A DNA stretch of 6,391 bases. Origin: Oscillospiraceae bacterium. Lineage in GTDB: Bacteria > Bacillota > Clostridia > Oscillospirales > Ruminococcaceae. Shown here in pieces: positions 5,544-6,391 of this stretch; the stretch's first letter is position 1; every line of letters starts with the position of its first letter. The position numbers were made by a program, and so were the translations under genes. The notes under the pieces were generated by a model. The model was given only the letters and a program-made list of their open reading frames with translations, did not search any database and was not told the DNA's origin. The stretch covers positions 856 through 7,246 of the forward strand of contig DLVP01000172.1 of NCBI GenBank assembly GCA_003445125.1. The letters run 5' to 3'.

Positions 5544-5555
5544 GACCGTTCGGTC
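5544..5555 (+). promoter_or_regulatory. 5' leader inverted repeat of array gene 5
   Basis: GACCG TT CGGTC is a perfect 12-bp symmetric element; as RNA it would form GACC/GGUC around GUUC. It begins 14 nt after the -10 and ends 6 nt before the ribosome site. It is the shortest stem of the set. Confidence 0.65.
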
Positions 5556-5561
5556 ATGTTT

Positions 5562-5568
5562 GGGAGGA
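5562..5568 (+). promoter_or_regulatory. Ribosome binding site that fixes the start at 5574
   Basis: GGGAGGA lies 5 nt before ATG 5574. The in-frame ATG at 5556 precedes this site, has none of its own, and would add MFGRIS in front of a normal signal peptide. Confidence 0.9.
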
Positions 5569-5573
5569 TTTCT

Positions 5574-6272
5574 ATGAAAAAAATTTCGGCATTGCTTTTG
5601 TGCCTGATGATTCTGCTGTCGGCGACGGTCGCCGCTTTTGCTTCGCAGCCGGTGACGATTGTCGGCGCGACGATTGAGGAAGGGTTGAAATCGGACGCGC
5701 AGGGACAAATCGAGGAAATGTATGACGGGAACTATAAAAATGCCTATGTGTACGGATGGACGCATACGAACGATTGGCGTACCGTGGTTTTTGAACTGGA
5801 AAAACCGGTGGTGCTGACCGAGGCGAAAATTATCTGGGGGCATCCTTCGTGGCAAGGATTTGATATGTCGGCGCGCACCTATGTGGCTTATGTGTCGGCG
5901 GACGGCGAAGAATGGTCGGAGCTGTATGTCGGACGCGATGATGACGGCACGGAGGGCGAGCAGAGAACGGATGTTTGGCTGACCGACGGATGGGTGGAAG
6001 AGGTGAAATATGTCAAGGTGGAAGTCCGCGAGTCCAACGGTCCGTACCTTGCCATTGCGGAGATCTCCTTGTCTGCGGCAGATGAGCCGTCGTCCTCGGC
6101 GGAGGAATCTGTGGAGGAAGAACCGTCCGAGCCTTCGCAGGAAGAAGTGTCGGTAGATTCGTCGGTGGTAGAGCAGCCGACTCCCTCGACCGCGTTCCCG
6201 TGGCTGTGGGTCGCTGTCGCGGCGGTGGCTGTCGTGGCAGTGGTTGTGATTGTTTCGGTAAAGAAAAAGTAA
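5574..6272 (+). CDS. Divergent discoidin-like surface protein, short-stalked and C-terminally membrane-anchored (array gene 5)
   Basis: 232 residues, the shortest and most divergent member. It has a signal peptide (1-23, cut after AFA), a discoidin-like head (about 26-168), an acidic Glu/Ser/Pro stalk of only about 38 residues, a transmembrane helix (about 208-228) and a KKK tail. The head keeps YDGNYKNAYVYGW (50-62), WGHPSW (88-93), YVSADGEEWSELY, QRTD (130-133) and YVKVEV....YLAIAEISL. It differs from the others in lacking the TDNEPK segment, the eight-valine helix and any mature cysteine. Its stalk uses TCG for serine often, whereas the other stalks use mainly TCT and TCC. This suggests an older split or a separate arrival, with promoter and leader type kept. 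Function is inferred as surface ligand binding. Confidence 0.84.
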   Translation: MKKISALLLCLMILLSATVAAFASQPVTIVGATIEEGLKSDAQGQIEEMYDGNYKNAYVYGWTHTNDWRTVVFELEKPVVLTEAKIIWGHPSWQGFDMSARTYVAYVSADGEEWSELYVGRDDDGTEGEQRTDVWLTDGWVEEVKYVKVEVRESNGPYLAIAEISLSAADEPSSSAEESVEEEPSEPSQEEVSVDSSVVEQPTPSTAFPWLWVAVAAVAVVAVVVIVSVKKK

Positions 6273-6277
6273 GATGA

Positions 6278-6311
6278 AAATGCGCGCCGCGAATATTCGC
6301 GGCGCGCATTT
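6278..6311. terminator. Perfect 34-bp palindrome after array gene 5, probable terminator
   Basis: Bases 6278-6311 are an uninterrupted palindrome centred on AAT|ATT with a GC-rich body (GCGCGCCGCG). It lies 5 nt after the stop codon. The + strand tail is only ATTTC and the - strand tail ATTTTC, so termination without a factor may be modest, but it could work from either side. Confidence 0.7.
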
Positions 6312-6320
6312 CAGCCTGTC

Positions 6321-6363
6321 AAAGAACACATGCTTTCGTTACGTGAAAACATGAGTTCTCTTT
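6321..6363. other. Imperfect hairpin in the right-hand flank
   Basis: AAAG-AAC-A-CATG (6321-6332) can pair with CATGAGTTCTCTTT (6350-6363) with one mismatch and a 2-nt bulge, and the interior adds TTTC/GAAA. It may be a second 3' element of array gene 5 or the leader of an unseen gene to the right. No promoter or gene is visible in 6312-6391. Confidence 0.35.
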
Positions 6364-6391
6364 GCAACTGGGGAAAATATTGAAAAAAAGC

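Noticed and set aside
5556..5573. Longer N-terminus for array gene 5 from the ATG at 5556
   Set aside because: No ribosome site precedes it, and GGGAGGA lies between it and ATG 5574.
6380..6391. Possible start of a further gene (TTG followed by Lys codons, with GGGGA upstream)
   Set aside because: Only four codons are in the window, the ribosome site is weak and no promoter is visible.

Overview
The window looks like a chromosomal piece of a Gram-positive anaerobe of the Clostridia (Ruminococcaceae/Oscillospiraceae-like); that placement is an inference. It rests on strong GGAGG ribosome sites, vegetative-type promoters (TTTACA or TTGACA, 17-bp spacer, mostly TGn-TATAAT), U-tailed hairpin terminators after most genes, an HtrA protease with a cytosolic N-terminal tail, and surface proteins anchored by a C-terminal helix with a Lys tail. 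All six genes lie on the + strand.

Layout. Positions 2-1360 hold the 3' part of a membrane-anchored S1C (HtrA/DegP-like) serine protease with one PDZ domain; its start lies upstream of the window. Two hairpin terminators in tandem (1373-1457) separate it from an array of five small genes of 232-287 codons (1644-2507, 2688-3488, 3659-4459, 4637-5443, 5574-6272). Each of the five has its own promoter, a short leader with an inverted repeat, a ribosome site and a hairpin after the stop, so this is a tandem set of single-gene units and not an operon. A 34-bp perfect palindrome and a longer imperfect hairpin follow the last gene. No complete gene is visible after 6272.

The five array proteins share one plan: Sec signal peptide, ectodomain of about 140 residues, Ser/Thr/Ala/Glu-rich stalk, single C-terminal transmembrane helix (poly-valine in three of them) and a short Lys tail. 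Four have a discoidin (F5/8 type C, CBM32-like) ectodomain with an invariant WG[N/H]PSW motif at residues 88-93 and a QRTD motif. The second gene of the array has an unrelated ectodomain, signal peptide and promoter but the same stalk and anchor, so it looks like a domain-swap chimera. The likely job of the set is display of ligand-binding (perhaps glycan-binding) heads at different distances from the membrane; this is inferred from architecture, and no enzyme active site is visible. The adjacent HtrA acts in the same compartment and could service or shed these proteins, but nothing in the sequence proves a link.

The most unusual signal is in the leaders. In all five array genes an inverted repeat begins 13-14 nt after the -10 hexamer, and in four of them it ends 6-7 nt before the ribosome site. 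The stem sequences differ, and one stem pair is changed compensatorily between the third and fourth genes.
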